DNA of 64,000 nt from positions 62,001-126,000 of the forward strand of contig NZ_FRXO01000005.1 of the NCBI RefSeq assembly GCF_900148505.1. The letters run 5' to 3'. How positions within the stretch are numbered: the stretch's first letter is position 1; every line of letters begins with the position of its first letter. Below are positions 38,805 through 48,407 of this stretch, piece by piece. This DNA is from Pseudoxanthobacter soli DSM 19599 (GTDB taxonomy: Bacteria > Pseudomonadota > Alphaproteobacteria > Rhizobiales > Segnochrobactraceae). The notes below the pieces were generated by a model. It had not been told where the DNA came from. It ran no database searches and saw only the letters and a program-made list of their open reading frames with translations. Position numbers and translations under genes: made by a program.

Positions 38805-39356
38805 ATGGATCAGGTGGATCGCATTCTCGACCAATGGCATCGCGAGCGGCCAGACCTCGACGTCGTGCCTATGGGCATGTTTGGACGCCTGAAGCGGCTC
38901 GTCACGCATCTCAGCGCGCATCTCGACAGAGTGTTCGAAGCGCAGGGGCTGAACGCAGCGAGCTTCGACGTGCTCGCCACGCTGCGCCGCTCCGGGCCGC
39001 CTTATGCGCTTAGCCCGTCCGTTCTGATCGAGTGGACGATGGTTACTTCCGGCACGATGACCAACCGGATCGACCGACTGGAAAGGGCGGGGCTGGTCTC
39101 GCGCTCACCCGATCCACGCGACGGTCGGGGCAGTGTCGTGGCTCTGACGGACGAAGGTTTCACCCTGATCGATGCATTGATCGGCGAGCATGTCGAGAAC
39201 CAGCATCGCCTCATAGAGGGCTTGGATAAGGCGGAAAGCGCCGAACTCGACCGGCTGCTCGCCAAATGGCTCGCTTGCTTCGAACCGGAGCGGGCCATTG
39301 AAGACGGCGACGAAACGATGAACGCACGGCACAGGGGCAGGCCGACCTCCGCCTAG
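38805..39356 (+). CDS. MarR-family transcriptional regulator
   Basis: A 183-residue winged-helix protein: LNAASFDVLATLRRSGPPYALSPSVLIEWTMVTSGTMTNRIDRLERAGLVSRSPDPRDGR region (read in parts) contains the recognition helix and the conserved DxRDGR wing. It is divergent from the DMT transporter and probably controls its export function. The start ATG at 38805 lies just downstream of the twin operators. Confidence 0.9.
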   Translation: MDQVDRILDQWHRERPDLDVVPMGMFGRLKRLVTHLSAHLDRVFEAQGLNAASFDVLATLRRSGPPYALSPSVLIEWTMVTSGTMTNRIDRLERAGLVSRSPDPRDGRGSVVALTDEGFTLIDALIGEHVENQHRLIEGLDKAESAELDRLLAKWLACFEPERAIEDGDETMNARHRGRPTSA

Positions 39357-39362
39357 GGTCTG

Positions 39363-39388
39363 TCCCGTTCAGATCGGAAAGCACTCTG
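39363..39388. repeat. Internally deleted remnant of the palindromic element
   Basis: TCCCGTTCAGATCGGAAAGC followed by ACTCTGGA joins the left segment and right end of the 112-bp element found at 57.6 and 63.6 kb. It lies just after the MarR gene. The middle of the element is missing. Confidence 0.6.
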
Positions 39389-39500
39389 GAGGTAGGATGC
39401 GGCGCAGGCATAGTTCCTTGTCTTTGCCGGGCGCCGCGTGCCGGCTCTTCAGGATATGTCGGCTAGGTGTGATTGCGGGAGCGCCATCATACCCCGCTCT

Positions 39501-39950
39501 TCATCCCCTGTAGGCGACAAGAACGGCGCCGCAGGCGATCAGGCCGACGCCGAGCCAGTTTGGCAGCGAGAGCTTCTCGCCCAGAAAGGCGACGCCGAAG
39601 ATGGCCACGAGGACGACGCTCATCTTGTCGATCGGGGCGACGCGGGCGGCATCGCCGATCTTCAGCGCCCGGAAATAGCAGATCCACGATGCGCCGGTCG
39701 CGAGGCCCGACAGCACGAGGAAGATGCCGGTGCGCGGTGAAATCGTGCCGAGACCCTGCCACTCGTCCGTCGCCGTCAGGATCGCCGCGAGCACGAGCAG
39801 GATGACGACGGTTCGGATGAAGGTCGCGAAGTCGGAACCGACATTCTCGATGCCGATCTTGGCGAAGATGGCCGTTAGGGCGGCGAAGCAGGCGGACAGG
39901 ACAGCCCAGAACTGCCAGGACATCATCACCTGTTTCATCGTGTTCTCCAT
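39501..39950 (-). CDS. Single-domain EamA/DMT transporter
   Basis: A 149-residue protein with five membrane segments forming one EamA unit (FWAVLSACFAALTAIFAKIG start; APIDKMSVVLVAIFGVAFLGEKL near the end). It is half the size of common DMT transporters and would act as a dimer. Substrate unknown. The ATG at 39950 or an internal ATG four codons later may be the start. Confidence 0.85.
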   Translation of the reverse strand: MENTMKQVMMSWQFWAVLSACFAALTAIFAKIGIENVGSDFATFIRTVVILLVLAAILTATDEWQGLGTISPRTGIFLVLSGLATGASWICYFRALKIGDAARVAPIDKMSVVLVAIFGVAFLGEKLSLPNWLGVGLIACGAVLVAYRG

Positions 39951-40481
39951 TGCCCGTCACCGGCCTCGTCCGGCCGGTGTGACGTCAGACTATGCCAGGG
40001 CGGGCTGTGCAGCAGCGATCCTTTTCGGTCGATCCCGGGATGACAGGCCGGCGCGGACCGGGACGATGCGACTGCCGTTCCATCAGGCGGCCTGTTGAAC
40101 CCCGGACGGCACGCGCGCACTCGTTCATCGAAATCATGACGGCTCGGACGCGAGCGAGAGCTGTTCGGCTGAGCAACGGCCGGAAGGGCCGTACGATATC
40201 GACGAGAAGCCGCGCCTCGCCGATCTGCCGCGACGGCATGAGCGAAGCCGTTCTCCTCAAAGGAAGAGACCTTCTCGCCGTTACCGTGATGGGTGGGGAT
40301 TAATGGCGTTCGACCGGCGGTAGCGGGCAGCCCGGGCTTCGGATAAGCTCCCTGACCGCGCCGGAGGCGCTGCCCGGACGGCCTCGCTGCCGCCGCGGCG
40401 CGGGGCGCGATCGATGTTGAAGAGAGACCTTTTCGGCCGCCGGTGGTGGGGCCGGGAAGCCCTCAGGAAAGGGTGCCTGCC
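39951..40481. other. Intergenic region without recognised gene
   Basis: About 530 bp. Short overlapping open frames on both strands (for example around 39985–40303) translate to basic, low-complexity sequence with no family resemblance. Nothing further is seen. Confidence 0.4.
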
Positions 40482-41243
40482 GTGACGAATCCGACGCCGT
40501 CGCTTCCATTGTTCTATCGCAGGCCGTTGCTACTGCGCTCGCAGGACCACGGCCGATACGGTCTTCGGCCCGGCGAGAATTTTGGTTTCGCGGCTGGCGC
40601 GGCGGCCATTCCGGCCGTGGTCGGCGAGTTCGCGATCGCGAGCTGCCACTATCCCATCGTTTTCGCCAGCGACGAGGGGGCGATGCCGATGGTGGTGACC
40701 GGCATCGAGACCGGCCGCAATCTCTATGTCGACGAGAACGGGCAGTGGAGCGCGGGCCAGTACGTGCCCGGCTACGTTCGGCGCTATCCCTTCATCGGCA
40801 TTTCTGCGGAAGCCAATGCGCCGAACATGCTCGGCATCGACCTCGACAGCGACAGGTTGAGCACCGATGCGGCGAAGGACGGGGCGGAGCCGTTCTTCGA
40901 CGGCGAGGGTGCCCCGACCGAGCGGGCGAAGGCGGCCATCACCTTCTGCGATGCCTACGCCTTCGAGCACGAGCGCAGCAGGGCGTTCGCCCAGGCCCTT
41001 CTGAAGCACAACCTGCTGGCGGAGAAGAGCGCCGAGGTGAAGTATCCAGATTCCGGCAAAGCCGTGGTCACGGGCTTCCGCGTCGTCGACGAAGCGGTGT
41101 TCCGCGCGCTCCCGGCCGACGTGCTGTTCGAACTGCACGGCAAGGGCTGGACCGATCTCATCGTGCTGCACCTCGCTTCTCAGCGCTGCTGGGTGTCGCT
41201 GATGGAAAGGTCCGCGCAGGCCCGCGCCGCCGCGGCGGCCTGA
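40482..41243 (+). CDS. SapC-family protein
   Basis: A 253-residue protein with the SapC-like pattern: FAAGAAAIPAVVGEFAIASCHYPIVFA, then GQYVPGYVRRYPF and CDAYAFEHERSRAFAQAL (read in parts). The family is named after a Campylobacter S-layer-linked protein but its role in proteobacteria is unclear. The start is taken as the GTG at 40482, giving VTNPTPSLPLFYRRP; AGGAAAG lies about 11 nt upstream. Confidence 0.85.
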   Translation: MTNPTPSLPLFYRRPLLLRSQDHGRYGLRPGENFGFAAGAAAIPAVVGEFAIASCHYPIVFASDEGAMPMVVTGIETGRNLYVDENGQWSAGQYVPGYVRRYPFIGISAEANAPNMLGIDLDSDRLSTDAAKDGAEPFFDGEGAPTERAKAAITFCDAYAFEHERSRAFAQALLKHNLLAEKSAEVKYPDSGKAVVTGFRVVDEAVFRALPADVLFELHGKGWTDLIVLHLASQRCWVSLMERSAQARAAAAA

Positions 41244-41443
41244 GCGGCGGGCATCGGTTTCTGTCCTTAGTCGTCGATGAAACGGCTGCGTCGCACCCCG
41301 GCATGCGCCTTGGCTTTCCGGGGCAGCGGCGCCACGCCGGCATTCGGCGGGCCGTAGCAATCGGTGGCGAGAAGGCGTAGGGAAAGGCGCCATCGCATGC
41401 ACAGAAACAAGTGCGCCCGCCGCCCTCGCCAGAGCCGCCCGAC

Positions 41444-42388
41444 ATGACCACCCTCGACCCCGCTACCCCCGCCACGGAGGGGCCGAACCAGGCACAGAAC
41501 AGGTTCGTGGTCGCCTGCGTCGCGCTGTTCGCCGGGGCCATCGCCATGGGCGTGTCGCCGGTGTTCGTGCGGTTCGCGGCGGTCGATCCCTTCGTCAGCG
41601 CGTTCTGGCGCGTCACGATGGCGCTGCCGCTGCTTTGGATCTGGGCGCGCATCGAGAATAGCGGCCGCGGCCGCGGCCGCCGCGCCGCGCCGCTGATGCG
41701 CCGTTTCAGCCCGCTGGTGGTGCTGGCCGGCGTGCTGTTCGCCGGCGACCTCGTCTTCTGGCATCTCTCCATCCACCACACCACGATCGCCAACGCGACC
41801 CTGCTTGCGACGCTGTCGCCGGTGTGGGTGGTGCTCGGCTCCCGCTTCCTGATCCGCGAGACGGTGGCACGCGGCACCGTCGCGGGGCTCGCGCTCTGCA
41901 TCGCCGGCGCGGCGCTTCTGGTCGGAGCCGGCTTCCAGGTCCATCCCGGCCGCCTGGTCGGTGATCTCTACGGCGTCGTGACCTCGCTGTTCTTCGGCAG
42001 CTACGTGCTGGTCGTGCGCGTGCTGCGCAAGTCGATGGGGGCGGGGGAGATGATGTTCCTGTCCTCTGTCGTCACGGCGGCGGTGCTTCTCGTCGTCGCG
42101 CTCGCCGGCGGCGGGCCGATGTGGCCGCCGACCCTCGCCGGCGTCGTCTCGCTGGTCTCCATCGCCGTGTTCAGCCATGTCGGGGGCCAGGGCCTGACGG
42201 CGTTCGCGCTCGGGCATCTGCCGGCGGCGTTCTCCTCGCTTGTGATTTTCGTGGAGGCGCTTGCGGCCGCGATCACCGGCTATTTCGTGTTCGGCGAGGA
42301 CATGACGCCGCTGCAGATGGCCGGCGCCGCGACGCTGATCCTCGGCATCTGGGTCGCCCGGCCGCGCCGCGCCGCCGCCGCGGGCTAA
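41444..42388 (+). CDS. EamA/DMT-family transporter
   Basis: A 314-residue protein with ten predicted membrane segments in two EamA repeats (AGAIAMGVSPVFVRFAAVDP start; IFVEALAAAITGYFVFGEDM in the second half). Probably exports an amino acid or metabolite; substrate unknown. The ATG at 41444 removes an unlikely proline-rich leader. It is the third DMT-type gene within 5 kb, though the three are not in one operon. Confidence 0.9.
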   Translation: MTTLDPATPATEGPNQAQNRFVVACVALFAGAIAMGVSPVFVRFAAVDPFVSAFWRVTMALPLLWIWARIENSGRGRGRRAAPLMRRFSPLVVLAGVLFAGDLVFWHLSIHHTTIANATLLATLSPVWVVLGSRFLIRETVARGTVAGLALCIAGAALLVGAGFQVHPGRLVGDLYGVVTSLFFGSYVLVVRVLRKSMGAGEMMFLSSVVTAAVLLVVALAGGGPMWPPTLAGVVSLVSIAVFSHVGGQGLTAFALGHLPAAFSSLVIFVEALAAAITGYFVFGEDMTPLQMAGAATLILGIWVARPRRAAAAG

Positions 42389-42806
42389 CGCTCTGCCCCG
42401 GGCTGACGCTCTGCGCCGGGATGACCTGGCGCCGCCATGACTTGGCGCGACGGGACAGCACCTTCGCGCATATCGCACCGCACGGACATCAGCCGTGTCG
42501 TTTTCGGGGGATGGGACCGCCGCTCGCGCGCGATGACGCGAACATGCCTCAATCTCCGCCCAAAAAGCCCGCCGTGCTCGTGCCGGGGTGTTCCCGACGC
42601 GGGTTCCGCACGTGTGGCCTGAAGGCTGTTCCCATCGTTCCGGTCATTTCCGGTGGCGAGGGGCACAGGCTCCGGTGAAGTGGCTCAGGGTGAACGGCGG
42701 CCGCCGAGTGGGCGAGGGAGAAACCCGCGCAACGCCTCGGTTGGCGCCGCTGCCATAACGGCCGTTCCGCCGGGGCCTTTCGTTGACAAAACCTGGCGAA
42801 GCGCGC
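42389..42806. other. Intergenic region upstream of the DUF1036–pyk unit
   Basis: About 420 bp with no recognisable gene. A TTGACA hexamer at 42783–42788 lies too close to the DUF1036 start to be its -35. Short repeats of CTGACGCTCTGC type occur at 42389–42420. No RNA structure was recognised. Confidence 0.35.
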
Positions 42807-43373
42807 ATGAACCGTGACCGAAACGTCCGCCAACCGAGTAACGAGATGCCGTCGGAAAGCGAACGCCCCCGCCTGTCGCGTTACTTTTCCAAACTGCGGT
42901 GGAGACGGAACGGGCACCCGGGACGGGCGCTGCTGCCCGCTTTGCTGTCGTGCGCCGTGCTGGGGCTTGGCCTTGCCGCGCAGACGACGCCGGCGCGGGC
43001 CGATCTTCGCCTCTGCAACAAGACCTCGGGCGGCATCGGTGTGGCCATCGGCTACAAGACGCCGAAGACGTGGATCACCGAAGGCTGGTGGAATATCGAC
43101 GCGGGGGCGTGCAGTCTCGTGATCGAAGGCCCCCTCAATGCCCGCTATTATTACGTTTATGCCGTTGATAATGCCAACGGCGGCGAGTGGGGCGGCCAGG
43201 CCTTCATGTGCACGAGAGAAAAGGAATTTACGATCGAGGGCATCGGAGATTGCGTGCGCCGCGGCTTCGAGCGGACGGGCTTCTTCGAGATCGACACCGG
43301 CGAGCAGCGCAACTGGACCATCCAGTTGACAGATAAGCCGGGCACTGCGGGGGCTGGAGAGCAAAAGCGATGA
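42807..43373 (+). CDS. DUF1036 secreted/periplasmic protein
   Basis: A 188-residue protein. After a long N-terminal region with a hydrophobic segment (LLPALLSCAVLGLGLAAQTTPARA), the DUF1036 domain begins ADLRLCNKTSGGIGVAIGYK and contains the conserved ITEGWWNIDAG segment and a C-terminal Cys pair. Probably exported; function unknown. It overlaps pyk by 4 bp, a pairing conserved in Hyphomicrobiales. The start is ATG 42807; a TTG at 42783 is in frame. Confidence 0.85.
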   Translation: MNRDRNVRQPSNEMPSESERPRLSRYFSKLRWRRNGHPGRALLPALLSCAVLGLGLAAQTTPARADLRLCNKTSGGIGVAIGYKTPKTWITEGWWNIDAGACSLVIEGPLNARYYYVYAVDNANGGEWGGQAFMCTREKEFTIEGIGDCVRRGFERTGFFEIDTGEQRNWTIQLTDKPGTAGAGEQKR

Positions 43374-44800
43374 GACGTAATCGACGGGTCAAGATCCTCG
43401 CCACACTCGGTCCGGCATCGTCGGAGCGGGAGACCATCCTGGCGCTGTTCAGGGCTGGCGCCGATGCCTTCCGCATCAACATGAGCCATTCGAGCCACGA
43501 GGTGCTGAACCGTCTCGTCGGCCTGATCCGCAGCGTCGAAGCCGAATGCGGCCGTCCGATCTCGATCCTCGCGGATCTTCAGGGTCCGAAGCTGCGCGTC
43601 GGCACATTTGCGGACGACGCCGTCCAGCTTCCGGTCGGGGCGACGTTCACGCTCGATTCCGATCCGACACCGGGCAATATCGACCGTGTGCACCTGCCGC
43701 ATCCCGAGATTCTCCAGGCGCTTGAGCCGGGGCACCGCCTGCTGGTCGACGACGGCAAGATCCGCCTCGTCACCCTGCATTGCGACGGCCGCACCGCCGT
43801 GACGCGGGTCGAGGTTGGCGGGCGGATTTCGAACCGGAAGGGTGTCAGCGTTCCCGACTCCACCATTCCGATCGGTGCCCTGACCGACAAAGACCGCCGC
43901 GACCTCGACGCGGCTTTGGCGGCCGAGGTCGACTGGATCGCCCTCTCGTTCGTGCAGCGCCCGGACGACATCGCCGAAGTCCGCAAGGTCGCGCGGGGCC
44001 GGGCGGGCATCCTGTCCAAGATCGAGAAGCCCCAGGCGATCGAGCGGCTCGACGAGATCATCGAGATGTCGGACGCGCTGATGGTGGCGCGCGGCGATCT
44101 CGGTGTCGAGATGCCGCTGGAGGCCGTTCCGGGCCTGCAGAAGCGCATCACGCGCGCCTGCCGCAGGGCCGGCCGGCCGGTGGTGGTCGCGACCCAGATG
44201 CTGGAATCGATGATCTCCTCGCCGGTGCCGACCCGCGCCGAGGTCTCCGACGTGGCGACCGCGGTCTACGAGGGCGCGGATGCCATCATGCTGTCCGCGG
44301 AATCCGCTGCCGGTGCCTTCCCGATCGATGCCGTGGCCACCATGAGCAAGATCGCCGAGCAGGCCGAGCGCGATCCCTATTATGCGGGCATCCTGAACGC
44401 CCAGCGTCCTGAGCCGCAGGCAACGGGCGCCGACGCGATTTCCGCGGCGGCCCGCCAGATCGCGGAAACGCTGAACCTGGCCGCCATCGTCTGCTACACG
44501 GCTTCCGGCGCCACGGCGCTGCGTGCCGCTCGCGAGCGGCCGGAGGTGCCCCTCGTCGCCTTGAGCCCGATCCCGTCGACCGCGCGTCGGCTCGCCCTCG
44601 TCTACGGCCTTCACACGGTCGTCAGCGAGGATGCGGTGGACCAGGACGATATGGTGGAGAAGGCTTGCAAGTTCGCGATCCAGGACGGGTTCGCTGCGGC
44701 CGGCCAGCGCATCATCATCATGGCTGGCGTACCGTTCGGAACCCGTGGCGCCACCAATCTGCTGCGCCTCGCCTTCGCCGACGACGTGACCGCCCGATAG
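43370..44800 (+). CDS. pyk: Pyruvate kinase
   Basis: A 476-residue pyruvate kinase, which converts phosphoenolpyruvate and ADP to pyruvate and ATP. It shows the N-terminal RVKILATLGPAS, LQGPKLRVGTF, the signature SKIEKPQAIERLDEIIE, and ATQMLESMISSPVPTRAEVSD. Complete in length. It overlaps the DUF1036 gene by 4 bp and ends in a hairpin covering the stop codon. Confidence 0.97.
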   Translation: MRRNRRVKILATLGPASSERETILALFRAGADAFRINMSHSSHEVLNRLVGLIRSVEAECGRPISILADLQGPKLRVGTFADDAVQLPVGATFTLDSDPTPGNIDRVHLPHPEILQALEPGHRLLVDDGKIRLVTLHCDGRTAVTRVEVGGRISNRKGVSVPDSTIPIGALTDKDRRDLDAALAAEVDWIALSFVQRPDDIAEVRKVARGRAGILSKIEKPQAIERLDEIIEMSDALMVARGDLGVEMPLEAVPGLQKRITRACRRAGRPVVVATQMLESMISSPVPTRAEVSDVATAVYEGADAIMLSAESAAGAFPIDAVATMSKIAEQAERDPYYAGILNAQRPEPQATGADAISAAARQIAETLNLAAIVCYTASGATALRAARERPEVPLVALSPIPSTARRLALVYGLHTVVSEDAVDQDDMVEKACKFAIQDGFAAAGQRIIIMAGVPFGTRGATNLLRLAFADDVTAR

Positions 44801-44807
44801 GGCGGTC
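44788..44807 (+). terminator. Hairpin over the pyk stop codon
   Basis: GACCGCCC-GATA-GGGCGGTC is a perfect 8-bp stem with a GATA loop that includes the pyk stop codon. Only a short T-containing tract follows, so rho-independent termination is likely but not certain. Confidence 0.45.
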
Positions 44808-44938
44808 TTCGGCCTAAGCCGCCATCTTCGGGCGTCGTCGTCATCACGGCGCGGCGCCGCTCCCGGCAATATGCCGGCTCCCGCGCTCCCGGCCGGCCCC
44901 AAAGGGTGTCGAGGCCCGACGGTGTCAAGGACGGCGCC

Positions 44939-45964
44939 TCACCCTTTCGGAGGGCGCTGCGTGGGTGAGCCTGTCTTCGCGGCAGGCGACCCTGCGGCCT
45001 GCGGTCTGCGGCGTCGCACCGGCGCGACGGGCCGCGTCTTCTCCGTCACTTTCCCGAGCACGTCGTCCACCGCATCGAGCACCGTCGCCGTATTGGTGTG
45101 ATGGAGCATGTGGCCTGCGCCCTTGAGGGTGACAAGCCGTGCCTCCGGCACCAGGGCGGCGAAGCGCCGCGCATGCTGCTCGATCGGGACGACGTGGTCG
45201 GCATCGCCGGCGATTACCGTGACCGGAACGCGGATGCCGGCGTAAAGCGGCGTGAGCGCCGCCAGCCGTTCGTTCAGGGTGGTGACCTCGCGGTTCGTCG
45301 CGCGCATCGCCTCCGGTCGCACGGCGAGAGGCGCACCGGTGGCATCCACCAGCCCAGGCGGCACCGGCTCGGGCGCGAACACCTGCGCGACGGAACTGTC
45401 CAGCATCGACAGCGCCAGCGGCGTGGCGAGCGTATCGGTCAGAAAAGCCCCGACGACCGGGGCTTCCATCAATCCGCGCGACCAGGCGAAGCCGTCGTCC
45501 CACGGGTGTGTGGCAGGCGCGACGAGGACTGCCCCGGCCGCACGGTCGGCGTGCTGCACGGTGAACGCCGCCGCCACCGAGCCACCGAAGGAATGGCCGA
45601 GTAGTACGGCGCGCTCGATGCCGAGGGCGTCGAGCAACTGCGCAACGAGATCAGCCTGATCGGCAAGGCCGGCATAGGCTCCCGCCTCGTCGGCGGTGTA
45701 GCCGTGCCCGGGGCGGTCGATGAAGATCACACGCGCCCGCCCCTCGAGATCGGCGCCCAGCGCCGCCAGAGGATCGCGCAGCGAACTCGCTGTGCCGTGC
45801 AGGACCACGATCGTGGGTGCGTTTGCGTCCTTGCCCGGCAGGTCGACGACGTGCAGGTCCAGCCCGCCCACGGGCAGAAAGGTGCCGACCGGCGGAAACT
45901 CGCGCTCGATGCGCTGGCGCAGCCACGCCGTCGTCATCGACATGCCGAAGGGACCGAAGGCCAT
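44939..45964 (-). CDS. Alpha/beta-fold hydrolase
   Basis: A 341-residue hydrolase: oxyanion region IVVLHGTASSLRDP, nucleophile elbow LLGHSFGGSVAAA with Ser, acid Asp in VIAGDADHVVP and His in LKGAGHMLHH. Substrate unknown. The start is uncertain; the ATG at 45964 (MAFGPFG) leaves a short hydrophobic N-terminus, while a TTG at 46069 would add 35 residues. The C-terminus is a basic, proline-rich tail. Confidence 0.85.
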   Translation of the reverse strand: MAFGPFGMSMTTAWLRQRIEREFPPVGTFLPVGGLDLHVVDLPGKDANAPTIVVLHGTASSLRDPLAALGADLEGRARVIFIDRPGHGYTADEAGAYAGLADQADLVAQLLDALGIERAVLLGHSFGGSVAAAFTVQHADRAAGAVLVAPATHPWDDGFAWSRGLMEAPVVGAFLTDTLATPLALSMLDSSVAQVFAPEPVPPGLVDATGAPLAVRPEAMRATNREVTTLNERLAALTPLYAGIRVPVTVIAGDADHVVPIEQHARRFAALVPEARLVTLKGAGHMLHHTNTATVLDAVDDVLGKVTEKTRPVAPVRRRRPQAAGSPAAKTGSPTQRPPKG

Positions 45965-46092
45965 GGCGCCGAACCCGGTGAAGGCCTGCCACAGCGATCC
46001 GGTCACGTCGCCAGCGGCGCGGGTCGGACGGAGGCGGGATGAAACGGAGGGGGCTTCTACGCCGGGCAACGCGGAGGAGGGGGTGAACTTGT

Positions 46093-46809
46093 TCAGAGCT
46101 CTTGCCCCTCAACCGCTGTCGCGAGTTCGTCGCGGCCCTTCAGGGCTTCTTCCAGATAGGGATGGATGGCGAGGGCGGCGTCGAACGCCTCCAGCGCCGC
46201 TTTCTTGCGGTCGAGATCGACCAGAATCATGCCGAGGCCGGCCATTGCCTGCCAATGGCGCGGCTCCAGGGCCAGCGTGCGCCTGAGATCGGCCAGCGCC
46301 GGGCCGTAGTCGTCCATCTGGTACTCGATCGTCGCCCGCATCGACCATCCTTCGGCATAAGACGGCTTCAGCCGGACGACGGCATCGGCGAGGTCGCGCG
46401 CGAGCGGCAGGTCGTTGGCGGCGAGCGCCAGCGTCGCCCGGCGCATCAGGAGGTCGACGGTGGGACTGCCGGAATTGAGCCAGCGGGTTTCGATCTGGCG
46501 CGCGACCACGGCCGCGCTGTCGGCGTCCTTCGCCTTGGCGAGCCGCGCAAACAGCGAATCGAGGCTCTTCGCCGTGTCGGGTCCCTGGGCGACGGCGGTG
46601 GATGCGTCCGGTGTCTGGTCCAGGGTCACACCCGACGGCAATTCACTCAAGGCCTGGTTCGGGCCGGAGCCGGCGGGATCATCCGCCTGAGGCGAGCGCT
46701 CCTGGGCGTCGTCCTGCATCGGCGCGTCGCCATGACCGCTCGCGGCGGTCGCAACACCGCCGGCGGGCAGAAGCAAGGCAAGTGCGAGAATGGCAGCGCG
46801 GCAGTTCAT
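46093..46809 (-). CDS. Secreted tetratricopeptide-repeat protein
   Basis: A 238-residue protein with an N-terminal signal peptide (AAILALALLLPAGGVATA) and three to four TPR-like units in the C-terminal half (PSYAEGWSMRATIEYQMDDY; PRHWQAMAGLGMILVDLDR; LAIHPYLEEALKGRDEL). Probably a periplasmic scaffold. The ATG at 46809 is chosen because it begins the signal peptide. Confidence 0.85.
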   Translation of the reverse strand: MNCRAAILALALLLPAGGVATAASGHGDAPMQDDAQERSPQADDPAGSGPNQALSELPSGVTLDQTPDASTAVAQGPDTAKSLDSLFARLAKAKDADSAAVVARQIETRWLNSGSPTVDLLMRRATLALAANDLPLARDLADAVVRLKPSYAEGWSMRATIEYQMDDYGPALADLRRTLALEPRHWQAMAGLGMILVDLDRKKAALEAFDAALAIHPYLEEALKGRDELATAVEGQEL

Positions 46810-46916
46810 GAGGCAAATATGGGCCCCGCCATCGAATTGGTCAAAGGCCAATCTCACGCGAGGCTGCCCACGCCCGAAAGGCGCGGTCGTGTCATGACCT
46901 TCACGGGAAAACGAAA

Positions 46917-46947
46917 GCGCACCCGGAATCGGTGATTCCGGGTGCGC
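46917..46947 (-). terminator. Strong hairpin terminator after rpmJ
   Basis: GCGCACCCGGAATC (46917–46930) and GATTCCGGGTGCGC (46934–46947) form a perfect 14-bp stem with a 3-nt loop, 50 bp beyond the rpmJ stop. On the minus strand TTTCGTTTTC follows, giving a rho-independent terminator. Confidence 0.8.
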
Positions 46948-46997
46948 AATTTCGATTCTGGCCGGCTGAACCGGGCGGCGTGCCGCCCGCCAGGCAA

Positions 46998-47123
46998 TCA
47001 GCCCTGGCGCGCCTTGTAGCGCGGGGCCTTCTTGTTGATGATGTAGATGCGACCCTTGCGGCGCACGAGGCGGTTCTCGCGGTGGCGCGTCAGCAGGGAC
47101 TTCAGCGAGTTCTTGATCTTCAT
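46998..47123 (-). CDS. rpmJ: 50S ribosomal protein L36
   Basis: A 41-residue basic protein starting [20 protein letters not shown] and ending [15 protein letters not shown], the alphaproteobacterial bL36 pattern of the zinc-free type (no CxxC). It binds 23S rRNA in the large ribosomal subunit. The gene is too short for most open-frame scans, but start, stop and the terminator downstream are clear. Confidence 0.95.
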   Translation of the reverse strand: MKIKNSLKSLLTRHRENRLVRRKGRIYIINKKAPRYKARQG

Positions 47124-47360
47124 CGGTCTGGTTCCGTCGCGATCGTTCGAGCGTCCACGGTCGTGCGCACCGGAAGAAGCCCTGAAATGTCCGTTCGAGA
47201 GACTTCGGCACCTGACCCCGCTGCCGACACCGTCGGCGGATCGTGGCGCGCAGCCTCAATTCGTGCAGCGTTCTAAGAGAGTGGGGCCGCCGCTGTCAAC
47301 GGGAGGCACGTCGAATCCGTCGTTTGAGGCCCCCTGGCGGTCGAATCCGTGGTCCGCCGA

Positions 47361-47567
47361 TCAAGAATCGTCGCCTTCGTCCTCGCTGCCGACCGCCCGG
47401 CCGGGAATCACGTAGCGGCCCGAAAGCCACCGATTGAGGTCGACGTCGGCGCAGCGCTTCGAGCAGAACGGGTGGTAGGCCTTCACGGCGAGCTTGCCGC
47501 AGATCGGGCAGGGCTTGAACTTTCGCTCGTCCGCCGCATTCTCCGGCGCCTCGTCAGCGCCGCTCAC
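47361..47567 (-). CDS. yacG: DNA gyrase inhibitor YacG
   Basis: A 68-residue zinc protein with the CPICGK ... FCSKRCADVDLNRWL pattern, i.e. four Cys ligands. YacG binds GyrB and inhibits gyrase in E. coli. The start is a GTG at 47567 that overlaps the maf stop (GTGA), so translation is coupled. The C-terminal tail is acidic. Confidence 0.9.
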   Translation of the reverse strand: MSGADEAPENAADERKFKPCPICGKLAVKAYHPFCSKRCADVDLNRWLSGRYVIPGRAVGSEDEGDDS

Positions 47568-48205
47568 GCTGCATCCTCCGCCCCGGGGGCGTCGCCGCCC
47601 CAGGATTCGACGACGGGATAACCCTCGCCCGCCAGCAAGGTCGCGGTCTCGTAGATCGGCAGCCCGACGACGCCATAGTGCGAACCGATGATCTCGATCA
47701 CGAAGGCGGCGGCGAGGCCCTGTATCGCGTAGCCGCCGGCCTTGCCCTTCCATTCGCCGGAGGCGATGTAGGCGGCGATCTCCGCTCTGGAGAGCCGCTT
47801 GAATTTCACGCGGGTCTCGACGCGCTTTTCGCGCACCTTGCCGCCGGGCGTGATGAGGCAGATGGCGGTGACGACGCGGTGCGTGCGCCCGGAAAGCCGG
47901 GTCAGGCAGGCATGGGCTTCCTCGCTGGTCTCGGCCTTCGGCAGCACCCGGCGGCCGGTCGCCACCACGGTGTCGGCGCCGAGGACGTAAGCGGCGGTGC
48001 GTTCCTCGGCGCGGAAGCGCTCGCGCGCCACCTCGGCCTTGCGGCGGGCGAGCCGCACGGCCAGCGCCACAGGCGTCTCGCCTTGTTCCGGGCTCTCATC
48101 GAGCTCCGCCGGAAACAGGTGTTCGGGCACGACGCCGATCTGTTCCAGCAGCGCCAGCCGGCGCGGGGAGCCTGAGGCGAGGACGAGCGGGGCGTGTGGC
48201 GTCAT
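47564..48205 (-). CDS. maf: Maf-family nucleoside triphosphate pyrophosphatase
   Basis: A 213-residue Maf protein: LVLASGSPRRLALLEQIG start, LGADTVVATGRRVLPKA, SGRTHRVVTAI and GKAGGYAIQGLAAAFV. Maf hydrolyses non-canonical or modified NTPs and can affect septum formation. It is followed by yacG with a 4-bp overlap, a conserved pair in Hyphomicrobiales. Confidence 0.95.
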   Translation of the reverse strand: MTPHAPLVLASGSPRRLALLEQIGVVPEHLFPAELDESPEQGETPVALAVRLARRKAEVARERFRAEERTAAYVLGADTVVATGRRVLPKAETSEEAHACLTRLSGRTHRVVTAICLITPGGKVREKRVETRVKFKRLSRAEIAAYIASGEWKGKAGGYAIQGLAAAFVIEIIGSHYGVVGLPIYETATLLAGEGYPVVESWGGDAPGAEDAA

Positions 48206-48407
48206 CGAAAAGGTTCCGGTCTTGCCGCGGCAGCCAGGGGCGTCCTTCGAACAGACGGAGCGGTCCGCCCGGCAGGAAATGTCACCCGGTTCAATCTTCT
48301 GCTTTCTGTTCTCGTCCGCATCGCGTCGACCGGACGGATCTATGCTCTAGCCAATCGGGCCGGGAAATAAAACCGCGACGGGGATGACGGGACAGCGCGC
48401 CCCGGTC